DNA of 64,000 nt from Haemonchus contortus (Eukaryota; Nematoda; Chromadorea; Rhabditida; Trichostrongylidae), in assembly GCA_000469685.2 (NCBI GenBank), contig LS997565.1:13835922-13899921 (forward strand), given 5' to 3'. The translations under genes and the position numbers were made by a program. The notes under the pieces are model-generated. The model made no database searches. It saw only the letters and a program-made list of their open reading frames with translations, and had not been told where the DNA came from. This document shows, piece by piece, positions 53,196 through 64,000 of the stretch (its first letter is position 1; each line of letters starts with the position of its first letter).

Positions 53196-54148
53196 ACAGG
53201 AGTTGAACAGAAAAAAGTTAACAAGCCCGATCAATACGTAGGAAAGGCTCCAGGAACAGGTAAAATATAAGTTTACCCCTGAATGATGTTATTCTGAGAA
53301 TGTGATGGCGGAGTGATTAGCTTTCCATTCCTATTAGGGAAGAGAGGGATTTGCTGATTGTGAAATGTTGTGAAAGTTGGTTGGGTAAGAATCAACCCGG
53401 AACTTGAACCATGGATCATTTACGAGGCAGAGGAGCTACGTGCTCCTGCCCCTCATTCTCTCAAGCATTGGATATCCGATCAATAAATATTCTTCCTACA
53501 TACTCGCCTGTGACATTTTATTGCTACCGCTTAGGAATAGTCCAAGGATACAGATGATATTAATGATGAAAGACGGTGTGATCACGATGGCTAAATAGAA
53601 TGCCGGATTTCTCTTCATGAAAAAATCGAAGCTTCCCTGAAACATCGGTGATTTATAGGCATCTCTACCGTACGCTTTATCACAGTCTGATTATTGTTTC
53701 AAGAAACGAAGTGAAGAAATTCGTAGCCTACTATTTCAACGATAGATCCATCTTCAAACTCTAGTCTTTCTGTTCCCGTGGTCAATGATTTGACTTGCCA
53801 TTCGCCATTGCCCTTAACAAATAGTCACTTAGATGAAAAGTAAGTTTATCTCCATGTTGTTTCATCAAGTGAGCATGGTATACAAATGTAGAAGTGAAAA
53901 AAGTCTTCGAATGGTAATGACATCAAAATGCGCTTTTCATTTTGATGCAGCACTTTGTCAGAGGTGAAAATTTCTGTCTTCATCATAAGTAACATTCATA
54001 TTCTGTACTAGGCGAATAATAAAGAGGGCTCCTTCATACTGGCTTTTTTATCCAACAATGGCCAAGCTGTCATCCCATACGCGACACCTACTTCTTCACT
54101 ACATAGCTCTAATCCTGCCTCTCAGGTGCTGAAGCTCATCGAAACATA

Positions 54149-55428
54149 TTAGGTCGTGAAGAAAGTTCTTGCGTTTTTTGACGCCCAGTTTTCAAATGCT
54201 CGACGCAGTATTATTTGCTATTAGACTGTTTGCAACTTTAGATCATTTTGAAGCGCAATTCTTGCTCTACCCAAATATATAATCGGCTTTGTCCTGGAGT
54301 GATTCCTGGGGGTTTTTTAGAAGGTCGAAATCAGCATGAACAAACGACAGATCCGCACGATTTTTCTTTTCTAATTTTAATAGGGCAGGAGTGCGACGGA
54401 AACGACCCGGGATATCAACGATGTCTTTGGTCCAGGTACGAAGAGTCACCGTAAGCATAGTGGCGGTTTCAAAAAATCCGTACCGTCGATGAGAGCCTGG
54501 AAGATGATGAGCGTAGTGGGCGGCCATCGGCCGTTTACAACGAATAATTGAGAAAGTTAGGGGAAGAAAATCCACGTACAGCGCTGAAGGATATTGGTTC
54601 GAGATTGAATGTTTCCAGCAGGACGGTTGGCACCCACATGCAGGAGATCGGAAAGTCGAAGAAGCTTGATAAGTGGGTGCCGCATGAGTTGACTCTGCAC
54701 CAGAAAGACCGCCGCTTCGAGCTCGCCTCCGCCTTGCTTCTGCGCAAATGGATCTATCCATTTACAGACCGTATTGTTACTTGTGATGAGAAATGGATTC
54801 TGTACGACAACCGGCGACGATCAGGCCAGTGGCTGGACAAGGATCAAGCCCCACGGCATTTTCCCAAGCCGAAGCAGCATGGAAAGAAGGTCACGGCGCT
54901 GGTATGGTGGTCTGCAGCCAGCTGATCCACCACAACTTCATGGATCCGGGTGAAACCGCAACAGCCGAGAAGTACTCAAGAAGTTGACGAAATGCACCGA
55001 AAACGCTAGCTCATGAGCCCGGCACTGGTGAATAGGAAGTGGCCATTCCTACTCCACGACAACGCTCGGCCCCACGTCGCACAACTTACCCTGAGAAAAT
55101 TGAAGGAGCTAGGTTATGAAACTCTCCCGCATCCACTATATTCCACAGACCTTGACCCCACAGACTACCATTTCTTTGAACATCTTGACGGCTTTCTTAA
55201 AGAGAAATGCTTCAAAACCCAACATGATGCTGCCGCGGCATTCGACGATATCATCGTCTCTCGATCTCTGGACTTCTACGCGAATGGTATAAGCAAACTT
55301 GTTTCTCGTTGGCAAAAGTGTGTCGATAGTAATGGTTATTATTTCGATTGATGAAGTTCTGTCTAAGCCAAGATATGTGTATTTAAAGTTTGAGGCGCAA
55401 AAACGCAAGAACTTTCTTCACGACCTAA
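54149..55428 (+). mobile_element. mariner element, 1280 bp, in a channel A intron
   Basis: Near-perfect inverted repeats TTAGGTCGTGAAGAAAGTTC with TTGCGTTTTT extending to about 30 bp. TA duplications at 54147-54148 and 55429-55430. Standard full length. It sits between exons 55884-56139 and 53732-53812. Confidence 0.96.
54360..55351 (+). pseudogene. mariner transposase, several frameshifts
   Basis: N-terminal pieces (GRSATETTRDINDVFGPGTK) are readable in one frame at about 54389. The frame from 54548 gives the second helix-turn-helix and [20 protein letters not shown]. The first Asp lies in [13 protein letters not shown]. After breaks near 54925, the frame from 55013 has the second Asp in PFLLHDNARPH and the third in STDLDPTDYHFF, running to SNGYYFD. 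All three Asp remain, but at least two frame changes inactivate it. Confidence 0.92.
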
Positions 55429-56182
55429 TACATATGTCAAAAAGTTGGTCTCAAATTACCCTTGATGCGTTTTATGCACGTCTGTTTTCGAATCCAAAAA
55501 TTTTGAGTTGGTGGATTGACTGCGATAGTTATGAAATCCCCGGACACTTGCGCAAAGTCAGGTGGGTAGTGTCTCTGTTTTAGTATTCCTGTGGGATCTT
55601 ACAGAGCACTTCAAATGAAACCGAACGACTGGGAAATTTCAGTTGATACATCGTGATATTGCAAAGAACCTGAATGATACACTCGTTGCTACTGTTCAGC
55701 ATGCTAATACATTACATAACTAAATGATCATTCTAGAAGGATGGAATAAGAAATTCAGACGATTCGTTGACACAGTAGTGACTTGGAGTGTACAAATAAG
55801 TAATCCAAATTTTGCCTTTCTCAACTATGAAAACTTCGAAAACATCGTAATGATCTTAATGATATGATCAGTGAAGTACATACCATATCTTCGAGTGGTG
55901 AAGCTTTCTCGATTGCTGGAGGGATCACAATGTTTATACCATATTCAGTAGCCCGAAATGAATGTGTCATCATTTTGATGGAACATGTCTGGCTGTCGAA
56001 AGGAAAGTCGCGTACCTTAAAGGCACAGTCCACGATAAAAAAAGTTATTGAGTTCTTACCTTATAAATACTCAGCGGTCCCCATGGGTTGTAGAAGAGCC
56101 CTTCTCACTTCCGCAATTTCGACGTCGAGGGCATAGTGGCTGGCCCATTGTTGTCATAATTCGCATCTCCGCCCCTCGACCG

Positions 56183-56388
56183 ACGTCACCTTAGACGAGT
56201 GTCGAGACGACAGTGTCATGTAATCGCGTCAGAACCCACCCTGAATTGCAAATTGGCAAATTGCCAGAGACGCAATGTGTTGTTTGCTATTGCACTGCGT
56301 CTCTGGCAATTTGCCAATTTGCAATTCAGGGTGGGTCCTGACGCGATTACATGACACTGTGTCGTCTCGACACTCGTCTAACGTGACA
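56183..56388. repeat. Long near-perfect inverted repeat (92-bp arms, 21-nt loop)
   Basis: Left arm 56183-56274 and right arm 56296-56388 are reverse complements apart from a few substitutions and a 2-base gap. An example of the match is GGCAAATTGCCAGAGACGCA against TGCGTCTCTGGCAATTTGCC. It starts 44 bp beyond exon 6 of channel A, inside the intron. As RNA it would fold into one hairpin of about 90 bp. It could be a foldback MITE or a small-RNA source. Confidence 0.9.
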
Positions 56389-56699
56389 CCGATCATCTCT
56401 AACCGACGCTCTTTCAATGTGAAACTCGTCCAGCCCCCTTCCCAGCTCTTTTTTTTTGGCCCTTTGTAATTCTTTTTGTTCATCGTTTTTTGCGCTTTTT
56501 TCGTTGTTATCGCTTCATTCTAGAGTAGTTCTATCAATTCCCGTCAAAAAAGGGTACCCTAACTTTTTGTGAATGGTGCCTTTAAAAACTCTATTAGCAA
56601 CCTCTATTTGTTATAATCATTTCGAATAGCATTGCAACCACGAACGAGCTATCTCAACGAATTATCTTTCGAAAAGGTGAGGGAAGCGGAAAGCCACAC

Positions 56700-56878
56700 A
56701 AAGGATAAAGGGCAAAATCTTCGGACGTCAAACAACGACGTCGTTTGAGGGATGTTCATTCGACTTCTATTCAAAATCGTAGAGGCGCATTGAATGCGTA
56801 TGTGGCTTAAACAATAACTTGCTAAGGCCAGCCGATGTGCAATCAGTGCTTTTATCCTCCCAGACCAATTGTCCCATT
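56700..56878 (-). repeat. SINE fragment in a channel A intron
   Basis: AGGATAAAGGGCAAAATCTT, GAATGCGTATGTGGCTTAAA and GTGCTTTTATCCTCCCAGAC. The head is missing. Confidence 0.75.
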
Positions 56879-57099
56879 TTAGTCTTCTTCACCCTTGTAA
56901 AACCATTGTAATCTTATGTATGGAGGTAGGACGGAGTGGAATCAACCGGGTACATTGTACTCTGATTGGGAATCGATATCTGTATCGAACCATTTGTCCC
57001 TATCAGTTCTTACTGAACTTCATTTTCTTCTCCCTTTTTCTTCTGCTGCACCTATACTTGGCATCGAAACAGTTGAAAGGTGTCGGCATGATCTAATGT

Positions 57100-58225
57100 G
57101 AAGAGGTACATATCCTCAAAAGATGGGAGGTCGATTACATGGCCCTACTTGGTTTCGATAGGGGTTACGCCATTTTAATCGATTTCCGTCCCGTATCGCG
57201 GTGACCATTGACGGGTATTATTGAGCCCATATGATTCATCTATTCGTCATCCTCGGTCTTGAACAGAATCTTTCCATCATATGCTAAGAATTGATGCCAA
57301 AAGATTTAGGAAGGCTTGACTCTGGGGGGTTAAGGTGCTGAACTTGACCCTCCTCCAATTTGCTCGCTATCAAACCATCATCGACCTCTCACAGGGTTAC
57401 TTGCAAGGGAAATGGGCCTCAAAAACGATCAGAAATGAAAAAAATGCAAAAAGTGAATAGAAACCGTAATTGTATCTATGATTCTAATGTAGCATACCTT
57501 AATAGAACATAAAACGGACGTTACTGTAGGTACGAAGAATATCAGGTGCCCGGTGCTGTTTAGCTGAAAGCGTTTGCACTTGGTTTTCGATGTGTCTTGC
57601 TTGTTTGTTCTGACAATCCAATCACTCCTAGCAAAAACTCACCGAAAGATATTTTTTGTAATCCTCGCGAAAATCTTGCGACGATTCCCTACAAGTGAAA
57701 CGTCTGATATCCAAAGTTAGGAAACGGTTTGCAAGTTCCCAATCATTACCACTCAGTAGCAGAGAAGAAAGTGCGAACTATTAGGGGGCGAGAGAGGGAA
57801 GAGAGGAGGTGGAGGGGTAGAAAAGGATAGCGAAGTGGGTTGCAGTAGCATTCGAAGAAAACGTATTGCAACTTAGCCATTTATGAATTTTCATGACTAT
57901 ATTTTTTATGGATGAGCCATGCAGTCCCCCGACATCTAGGATTGTGAGCACCGGACCGGTCCGGACCAGAATTAAAATCAAATGCTCTCTTTTTCGGACA
58001 TTTGTGCTAGGTGAATGACCTTTACATAGAGGTTAGAGTGATCCAGTTAGACTGGAATTTCAGTGGTCTAGCTATGTCCTCTCCCAGTTAGACAATGCCG
58101 TTGGACAGAGCCAAGTTGTAGTGTGTAGGAATAAATACGGGTGGGGAAAGAGAAAATGGGATTCTCGATAACTATAGGCGTTTGTTCTTAAAAATTTTAC
58201 CATAAAATAGATTATTTAGACTCAC
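57100..58225. other. Channel A intron sequence, nothing further recognised
   Basis: No exon of the channel is missing here, since phases on both sides agree. An isolated purine-rich stretch (GGGGGCGAGAGAGGGAAGAG) lies at 57783. Confidence 0.4.
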
Positions 58226-60439
58226 GCCTCAGTCACAGTCACTTCTGGAATCCATACATCTTCTCGGCTCAGATAAATTCTTTCGATACCGCAATGTTCC
58301 GACGGATCCCACGTGAGACGTTCATCTTGCCAATCCTGAACTTTTTGAGTGTCTTGAACAAAACAAGTGGTTTCTCGGAAGCATCACTGGCTAAGCGTAA
58401 TTGGCAAAGGGTTTTATGGAAGACAGCTTCCTTTTTTGCTTCCTCCACTTTTTTTCATTTTTTAGAAATTCGGCTTTTTCCCCTCGAATTCGATTCTGTT
58501 GCACACCATCCTATGTAACCAAATAATTGAAAAAACCCCTCTGACAAGAGCTCACCATTTGATATTCGAAGATGAAATCGACCTTTTGTTCAGGTTCGTA
58601 CTGGAATCAGCAGTTGAAGTTAGCTGTTTTATTAGGTTCTCTAAAGGTTAGTCGCTTACCATACGCTTCAGCTTCAGAAAACCCAGAGCGAGATCGACTT
58701 GAAATCGTGGGATGTCGACGCCATCAGTTTCTGAAGCAAATTGTGCAGAGCAGCATTCAGCACTTACCAATAAATGTGACCATTTTAGAACTGCAGCTTA
58801 CCTGTATTCTGAGCAAACTTGCTTCGTATATCTTTTAGTATAATGGATCGAGAGAAAAGACTTTTGGCCTTAATATTAATCCCTCTTTGAGATCACTTTC
58901 CCTTTCTGTCCCACCTGCTCATCCTGCCTCCCTCCGAAGTCGTAGATGAGATATGTGAACATTTAGCCTGGATCTATCTCACTTTTGGTATGCTCTCATC
59001 CAACACCCATTTCGAATCTTAGTGGCGTTGCAGTATATACGGAAGTAGTAGTTATGGTAGGTAGGTAGTATATGCAGCAATACGCAAGTCAACGCTTCAG
59101 CCAGACATATCTTTACAGAAAGAGGACCCTCTTGCCCTTTGCGTGGAGAGGGTTTACTGGACTACATTTGCTTCAGACAGGGGCCAATGCAGGGTAACTG
59201 GCGCTCGCTCAAGCGAATCTGTCATCAACGGGGAAATAGGTGTTACAGACTGTATGGAATGTTAAAAGCTAACCGCATGGTAGGGAAAGGAAACTTGGTG
59301 GGCAGCTTGATCGAAGGAAGTTTGGCATATTTTTTTAATTGTGATTGATTCATGCTACTCAACCATTTATTTCAGAGAGGACATTATGGAATCAGATTCA
59401 AAACACGGAACGAGCTATGAAGGCTAGGCCTGCGCTAGGCTGCATATACGACAGACAGCTGGTAAATAGATTACCAAGTAATGGAAACATGGAGATTAGC
59501 GGAGAATACTTCCATTGGTAGAATAACATACCGGTTGCGATAACAGGAAGTTTCGGATCGTAGTTCTCCAACAATTTCTTTTTGAGCAACGCTTCTTCAC
59601 GTAAAAAATCGGTTCGATCTGAAATAATCACCGGTCAAAGTTGAAACAAGCGGTGAGAAGCCACTTTGAACAATAGACCCCTTCAAGACAGAGAGTCAAT
59701 TTAGATGGTCAATTCTTTCAATTCAAACTAGCGATACCGCCAATGAAACCATTTTGGGCTTCAAACGTCCAAAAGCAGCGATAAAGAACTGCTTTTATAA
59801 TAGAAGGAGTTATGCGGCAAGCATTACAGCAATAGAGCTTGGCAACTGAGTTTCTAATAATTCATTTGAGAAACAATTCATTTACGCTCAGTTAAGCATG
59901 AATGATCTATGGGTAGCAAATAAGGGATATAGTCTTTATGAACCTTTGTCTCGATAAAATGTTCCAGGCCAGAGTTTTTGAACATTTTGAGGGTGGCAGG
60001 TACCAAACAAAGCTGAATTTTCATCCACAGGGTGAAGTTCAAGTTCTAGATGGGATCCTTCAAATCTCTGTCTTCAGAAGATATGTTCTCAGGAATCCTG
60101 TTCTACGGGCTGCCCCCCCCCCTTAAAATGAACTACAACTTTTTCGTCATTTTTGTAATTTCACCATAGAGTACATCCTGATATTTGAATTCCGCATGCA
60201 GCGAAAAAGATCGGTGAAATCATCTCTTTAAAACTCAAGTTTGGAAGCTTAATTTGTATAACTCGCTTGGAAACTTTTATAGAAAGTTCTTCTCTTCAAA
60301 CACTCGGTAGGCTTCCTGAAGATAAAAAAGACGATTTCGATGAAAATTCAAATAGTATGAAGAACATACTGTGTAAGGTACAGCAGTGAAGAAGGGCGCT
60401 GTATATGATAATCAGAACGGTTACTGTAGCGACGAACAT

Positions 60440-61422
60440 CGCCGGAAACACCTGCGTGAATGGCAGCGCTAAGATCACAAGTCAGCTAACTGGAACCATG
60501 TAAAAAAAGTGTTTGCTTAGGGGGAGGGAGTTCACTGACGTCGAGTTTGTTTATTGGTTCGCCACAAATGAACTATGAGTAAGTATTTGAACGAGACGAA
60601 GAGTGAAGATCAAGAAGTAGCGTGTCATTACTGAAGTACTTCCTCCTCTGGAGCTTTGAATAAACAGAGGAGTTTGAATCCAGAAAAAGTCACTGATAGT
60701 TTCGAAGAAAGAACATAAAAGCCCATCATCCAATTGAATCATGAGTCAGGACATTCCGAGTACCTCGTCTAAGCATATATCAGGTTGATGCATTTCATTG
60801 CGGTTTTTTTCGGCAAATTCTACTTGAAGAAACGATAGAAATATCTAGCAGAGACATGTTCAAATAATTGCGGGAAGCACTGCTTCCCATTTGCTAGGCG
60901 GTCGGATTCCACAGGCGATGAAGTTTCGATTCTTAGAGGCGATCACGCCTTGACGGTGGCAGTCAAACCATATACTTCGTCGGAAGTTCTGTTCGTTAGC
61001 TAATTTCTCAAAGGGCGATTGACGTGATAATCCATAGGAGTATCTGTTGGTGAACCGACCGTGAGTGGCGCAACCTTAACAAATCCGTCATAACACGGAC
61101 ACTTTTGGGTGTATTGGTATTCTAGGAAAGAACTCTTATACGGTCTCCTCGAGACCGTTCTTCGACCCGACAATGTCTTACGTGCTATCCTTGGATGCTA
61201 TAGGATCATCCTAGAGAGATATCTTGGAGACCATTTTTTCGTAAGTGTGCCTTCAGGAAAAGGAAGTCACAGCTTAGGGGGAATGCCGACGTTCGTGGAA
61301 AATAGAACCCGGATCTGGACACAATCAAAAAACTCTGAGGGTGCAAGGCGTAGATAGCATTAGTGAGATTTCTCACAGCTCTATCAACATAAGTATTATA
61401 TTTATTGTTTATATTCGTTCTA
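60440..61422. other. Intergenic between channel paralogues
   Basis: Contains ACGGTCTC-CTC-GAGACCGT (about 61139-61157), a perfect 8-bp hairpin. No exon was found. The promoter or outron of channel A should lie just above 60439, where ATTCACGCAG ends 12 nt before the ATG and is a possible trans-splice acceptor. Confidence 0.4.
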
Positions 61423-61912
61423 TCACAAGATAAGCACTAGAAAGTTGACAAGATTTGCAAGTTCGAGAAGAATAATTAGGGCTATGTTCACAGGATTTGC
61501 GTTAATGGTTGTCTCATCGTCGACCTCTTTCCTGAAAAAATGTTTCGATTGAATTATATATTGCACGGCCAAGAATTTTGAGACCTACCCATTGTCCTTA
61601 TCGCCTTTAACCCATGAGCGTAGGCAGTAAGGTAATGGTGAGTGAGGCAGAAGTAGGACAATGATCAGTGAGGCAGTTATAAGCGCTAGATTGACCACAA
61701 CATAAACACCTGTAAAAACAACTCAAATTTTCATATTCCGCAAAATTTTCATGGGTTTTCTTGTTTATGTTTTATTTTCATTGATTGTTTTTTGTTTGTA
61801 GACAAAAACGAAACCCACCTATCTTCGGTAACTCTTCAACTTTGGGCAACACGTCGGCAAGAATTCCGAGAATGAAAGTCAAGGACATAATATTTGTCAA
61901 GGCCATACCCAG
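61423..61912 (-). CDS. Orphan Cys-loop ligand-gated ion channel, last three exons (paralogue B)
   Basis: Exons 61819-61912, 61589-61709 and 61423-61531 encode TM2 (GMALTNIMSLTFILGILADV), TM3 (YVVVNLALITASLIIVLLLP) with the short loop, and TM4 (ALIILLELANLVNFLVLIL) then TGA. The exon lengths 94, 121 and 109 nt are identical to those of paralogue A, and the amino acids are closely similar. Downstream sequence is also shared (AAGCACTAGAAAGTTGACAA). It is a tandem duplicate in the same orientation. The exons for TM1 and the ligand-binding domain should lie beyond the window. Sequence at 63860-64000 already resembles the part of A's intron just before its TM1 exon. No defect is seen in this part. 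Confidence 0.92.
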
Positions 61913-62009
61913 CTGGAAGGTGTACATAGATAAGTAGATAATTCACAAAATAAGCAATGCATGATAGGTTGATAAAAATCTCGAAATAAACGTGAGGGTC
62001 AGTCTGGAC

Positions 62010-62275
62010 TGTAAAGCTCTCTGCGTCAGTTGATCCCGTTAGTGAATATACCGTCTCAAGGATGCACCCCGCATTTCACTTCCATTCAAAGAGGCAGTGG
62101 CTTTTTCAATTCATATATACCTTATACAATGACTGGCGGTGGGCAGGTAATGTTCATGTCAGTGCTTATACCTCCCAAAGGAGTTTAGTACCAATAAAGA
62201 AACCCGGTGGGGTAGAAAGCTTGGTTGGCGTAGACGTTATTGTCCAGAATTCGATCCTAAGACCATAGTCTGATA
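62010..62275 (-). repeat. SINE in channel B intron between TM1 and TM2 exons
   Basis: CTGTAAAGCTCTCTGCGTCA, GGCGGTGGGCAGGTAATGTT, GTCAGTGCTTATACCTCCCA and the B-box region AATTCGATCCTAAGACCATA. Position and orientation match the SINE at 52861-53195 in paralogue A. Confidence 0.78.
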
Positions 62276-62599
62276 GTGGGCTCCATTTGCATCTACTGAC
62301 ATAGACATTAGCTGCCCACCTGCACCACAAGATAGTTGCGGCTAAAAGTATTCGCAGAAACGGTTTTTGTGAATCTTCTTCTCCTTGCTCGACCGATTTG
62401 CTTGTTTTATATGTCATGTGTAGCACTGTCATAAACAAATACTTCACCGGCACTTCATTCCAGCAAATTATTGCAAGTAGGAGAGGTCAAATGCATAATC
62501 TTTCAGAACATCTTGTAAGATCCAGGTTCAGGTAAAGAGCTATTTCATCAACAAAATTATGGTAATTCGCAAAAATCAAAACCATTGGTACGTGAACAA

Positions 62600-63621
62600 T
62601 TAATATTTTGTCGGAAAACCACGACTCTTGACCATTGCTGTGCAGCGAGCTGGCATTGATCCGATGAGCTTCTGAAAGATGTTCGTTGGCATGGTGCTCC
62701 ATTCCTTCGCGAATAAAGCGAACTTCTGGTCTTCGTTGCTGTCCTACATAGCACATTTTCTCTCCACCTTATCCCATACGTGTTCGATTGGAATGAGATC
62801 CGGAAGTTGGCTCGACAGTCCAAAAGTCTCACATCTTTGAGCTTTCGCGGCACCTGAAGTGTGTTTCGCGTCATTATCTTGTTGCAGAACCCATCTGGCT
62901 GACATGTTAGCCCATGAGAAGATTTCCTCGCAGTCATCGTGCCTTCAGTTCTTGGAATAGAGCTCATTCCGCAGAAAGAAACGCGTCATACATCATCACC
63001 GAACTTCCTCCGTGCTTGACAGAGGGTTTGATGCACCTTGGATTGTATCTTTCACCACTAGGATGTCTCACATACTTAATACCATCAGATCCGGAGAGAT
63101 TGAACTTGCTTTCATCGGTAAATATCACCTTGCTTCACTCGCTCTGCAGGCGTCGGGCAAACTCTGCTCTTGCCTTTCGACTCTTCGGGCTGATCAGCAA
63201 CTTCTTAACTGATTGCCTTCCAATCAACCCTGTAGCATTAATCTTTCTTGCCACAGTCTGTTGTTTCTGATGTTTAGTTCATCACTGGCGCCGATCTCAG
63301 TCGCGATGTCGACGCTGGTAAGCGTGGGATCGGCCCTCGAGAGTCGAACGATGCGCTTTTCCTGGCGAGTAGATGTTGAACGCGGCCAATACATTCTCGG
63401 AGCGTTAGATATTGCCTGTTTTCGCGGAAGCGAGTGAGAATTGATGACACGGTGCGTTCTGGAACTTTCAGAGTTCCCGCAATCGTTGCACCTCTAATGC
63501 CTGCTTCCTTCATATCCACTATAGTCTTACGTGTGACTTCTGATTTCAGCTTTCTTAACCGTTGGGATTCGATAAGATGTTTGGATATCGCAAAAAGAAC
63601 GCACACTACATATAATGACAC
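62600..63621 (-). pseudogene. Tc1-type (DDE) transposase relic in channel B intron
   Basis: Minus-strand pieces: helix-turn-helix RKTIVDMKEAGIRGATIAGT and ERTVSSILTRFRE (63621-63430), then IFTDESKFNLSGSDG with the first Asp (about 63130). Next VLQQDNDAKHTS with the second Asp and LPDLIPIEHVWDKVE with the Glu (about 62890-62760). Spacing between the last two is 30 residues instead of 34, so a few codons are lost, and the pieces are in different frames. This is a true Tc1-like DDE enzyme, distinct from the maT and mariner copies. I could not find its terminal repeats. Confidence 0.85.
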
Positions 63622-63655
63622 GGGGCGCAGATTAGCAATTTTAAAAAATGTCGAA

Positions 63656-63844
63656 CGAGATCACGTGCTAGACAGTGTGCGGGAGTATAATTGGCGCGAT
63701 TTGTTCTTAATATTGAACGACAAAACATACCAAAATTCGAAGCAAATAGATCAAGCAATAAAACAGGATTTCACAAAAAGCGTTTCGGCGACTACTTTCG
63801 ACCGCTACTGGGCAGGAAAAAACATGTCAAGTCATACGCCTTGA
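63656..63844 (+). other. Unassigned coding-like frame
   Basis: An open stretch reads DHVLDSVREYNWRDLFLILN, then TYQNSKQIDQAIKQDFTKSV and TFDRYWAGKNM, with coding-like composition, ending TGA. No family recognised. It lies between the Tc1 relic and sequence homologous to channel A's intron, so it probably came with an insertion. Confidence 0.35.
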
Positions 63845-64000
63845 TATGTTTTTGAGAACGCAAACAAGTTGAACACTGGAAATTCTGCAGGAATTGGGTG
63901 AAAATGAAGTTCCTTTCTGAATAGGTTTTTCTTAGGATGTGACAGGGCGTAATTATCTTTCCCTTCCTACCACGGAACTGGGGACCTACTGGTTCTAAAG

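Larger units (their letters stand above)
52299..60439 (-). pseudogene. Orphan Cys-loop ligand-gated ion channel, 11 exons, one in-frame stop (paralogue A)
   Basis: Minus-strand exons: 60370-60439, 59532-59618, 58660-58730, 58556-58600, 58226-58335, 55884-56139, 53732-53812, 53508-53636, 52687-52780, 52473-52593 and 52299-52407. Every junction phase agrees; they total 1173 nt (390 residues plus stop). Order: signal peptide (MFVATVTVLIIIYSALLHCC); agonist-domain motifs FIFEYQM, DWQDERLTWDP and REDVWIP; the Cys-loop DCAFKVRDFPFDSQTC with exactly 13 residues between cysteines; TM1 (NPAFYLAIVITPSFIINIIC); TM2 (GMALTNIMSLTFILGILA); TM3; a very short cytoplasmic loop; TM4. It resembles nematode orphan LGC subunits; ligand and ion are unknown. 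A TAA at 56061-56063 (codon 154) lies inside exon 6 just before the Cys-loop. It would truncate the protein unless the base is an error or is removed by unrecognised splicing. The intron between 53508 and 52780 has a GC donor. Confidence 0.9.

Noticed and set aside
56034..56060. A 27-nt intron that would remove the stop before the Cys-loop
   Set aside because: It is too short for a nematode intron, lacks an AG end (TTATCG), and the flanking frame is continuous without it.

Overview
The window reads as nuclear DNA of a parasitic clade V nematode. A strongylid such as a hookworm is my best guess, but this is inference. The evidence is many short exons with TTTYAG 3' splice sites, start codons sitting a few bases behind an intron-type acceptor (spliced-leader trans-splicing), a FLRFamide-type peptide family, an orphan Cys-loop channel of nematode type, and a very high load of Tc1/mariner, BEL/Pao, Penelope, CR1, RTE and Helitron-like sequence. 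I see no bacterial operons and no CRISPR array.

Host genes, left to right. (1) The 3' part of a Fer-type non-receptor tyrosine kinase (+, 1575-4562). (2) A compact POLE3/CHRAC17 histone-fold gene (-, 9680-10682). (3) Three copies of a two-exon mini-gene on the minus strand (17632-17833, 33954-34131, 36331-36508). Two of them encode a signal peptide, a dibasic site and one C-terminal FL[R/H]FG peptide directly before the stop; the third is decayed. (4) A complete 13-exon selenium-binding protein/methanethiol oxidase gene, semo-1 (+, 45831-51686, 471 codons). (5) Converging on it, an 11-exon orphan Cys-loop ligand-gated channel (-, 52299-60439) with one in-frame TAA, and the last three exons of a tandem paralogue (-, 61423-61912).

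Mobile DNA fills most of the rest. 0-6 kb: a deleted mariner and a maT-like element. 11-15 kb: a small BEL/Pao-type element whose primer-binding site extends into a whole tRNA-Gly(CCC)-like sequence and which holds an antisense gag/pol relic, then a second LTR-like unit enclosing an Upf1-type helicase fragment. 15.9-17.2 kb: a DD37D maT element. 18.8-21 kb: a 518-bp MITE and a Helitron-like unit made of (TG)n, minisatellite and terminal hairpins. 21-25.6 kb: Penelope relics with hammerhead-ribozyme-like motifs. 26.6-33.2 kb: a BEL/Pao integrase relic interrupted by a mariner, then a CR1-type element. 36.6-38.9 kb: a 5'-truncated RTE element. 54.1-55.4 kb: a mariner inside a channel-gene intron. 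62.6-63.6 kb: a Tc1 relic.

A tRNA-derived SINE family (RNA polymerase III A and B boxes, (TTTATCC)n tail) recurs at about 17 places, mostly from 39 to 62 kb, including introns of semo-1 and of both channel genes. One SINE copy lies at the same place in the same intron of both channel paralogues, so it predates their duplication.
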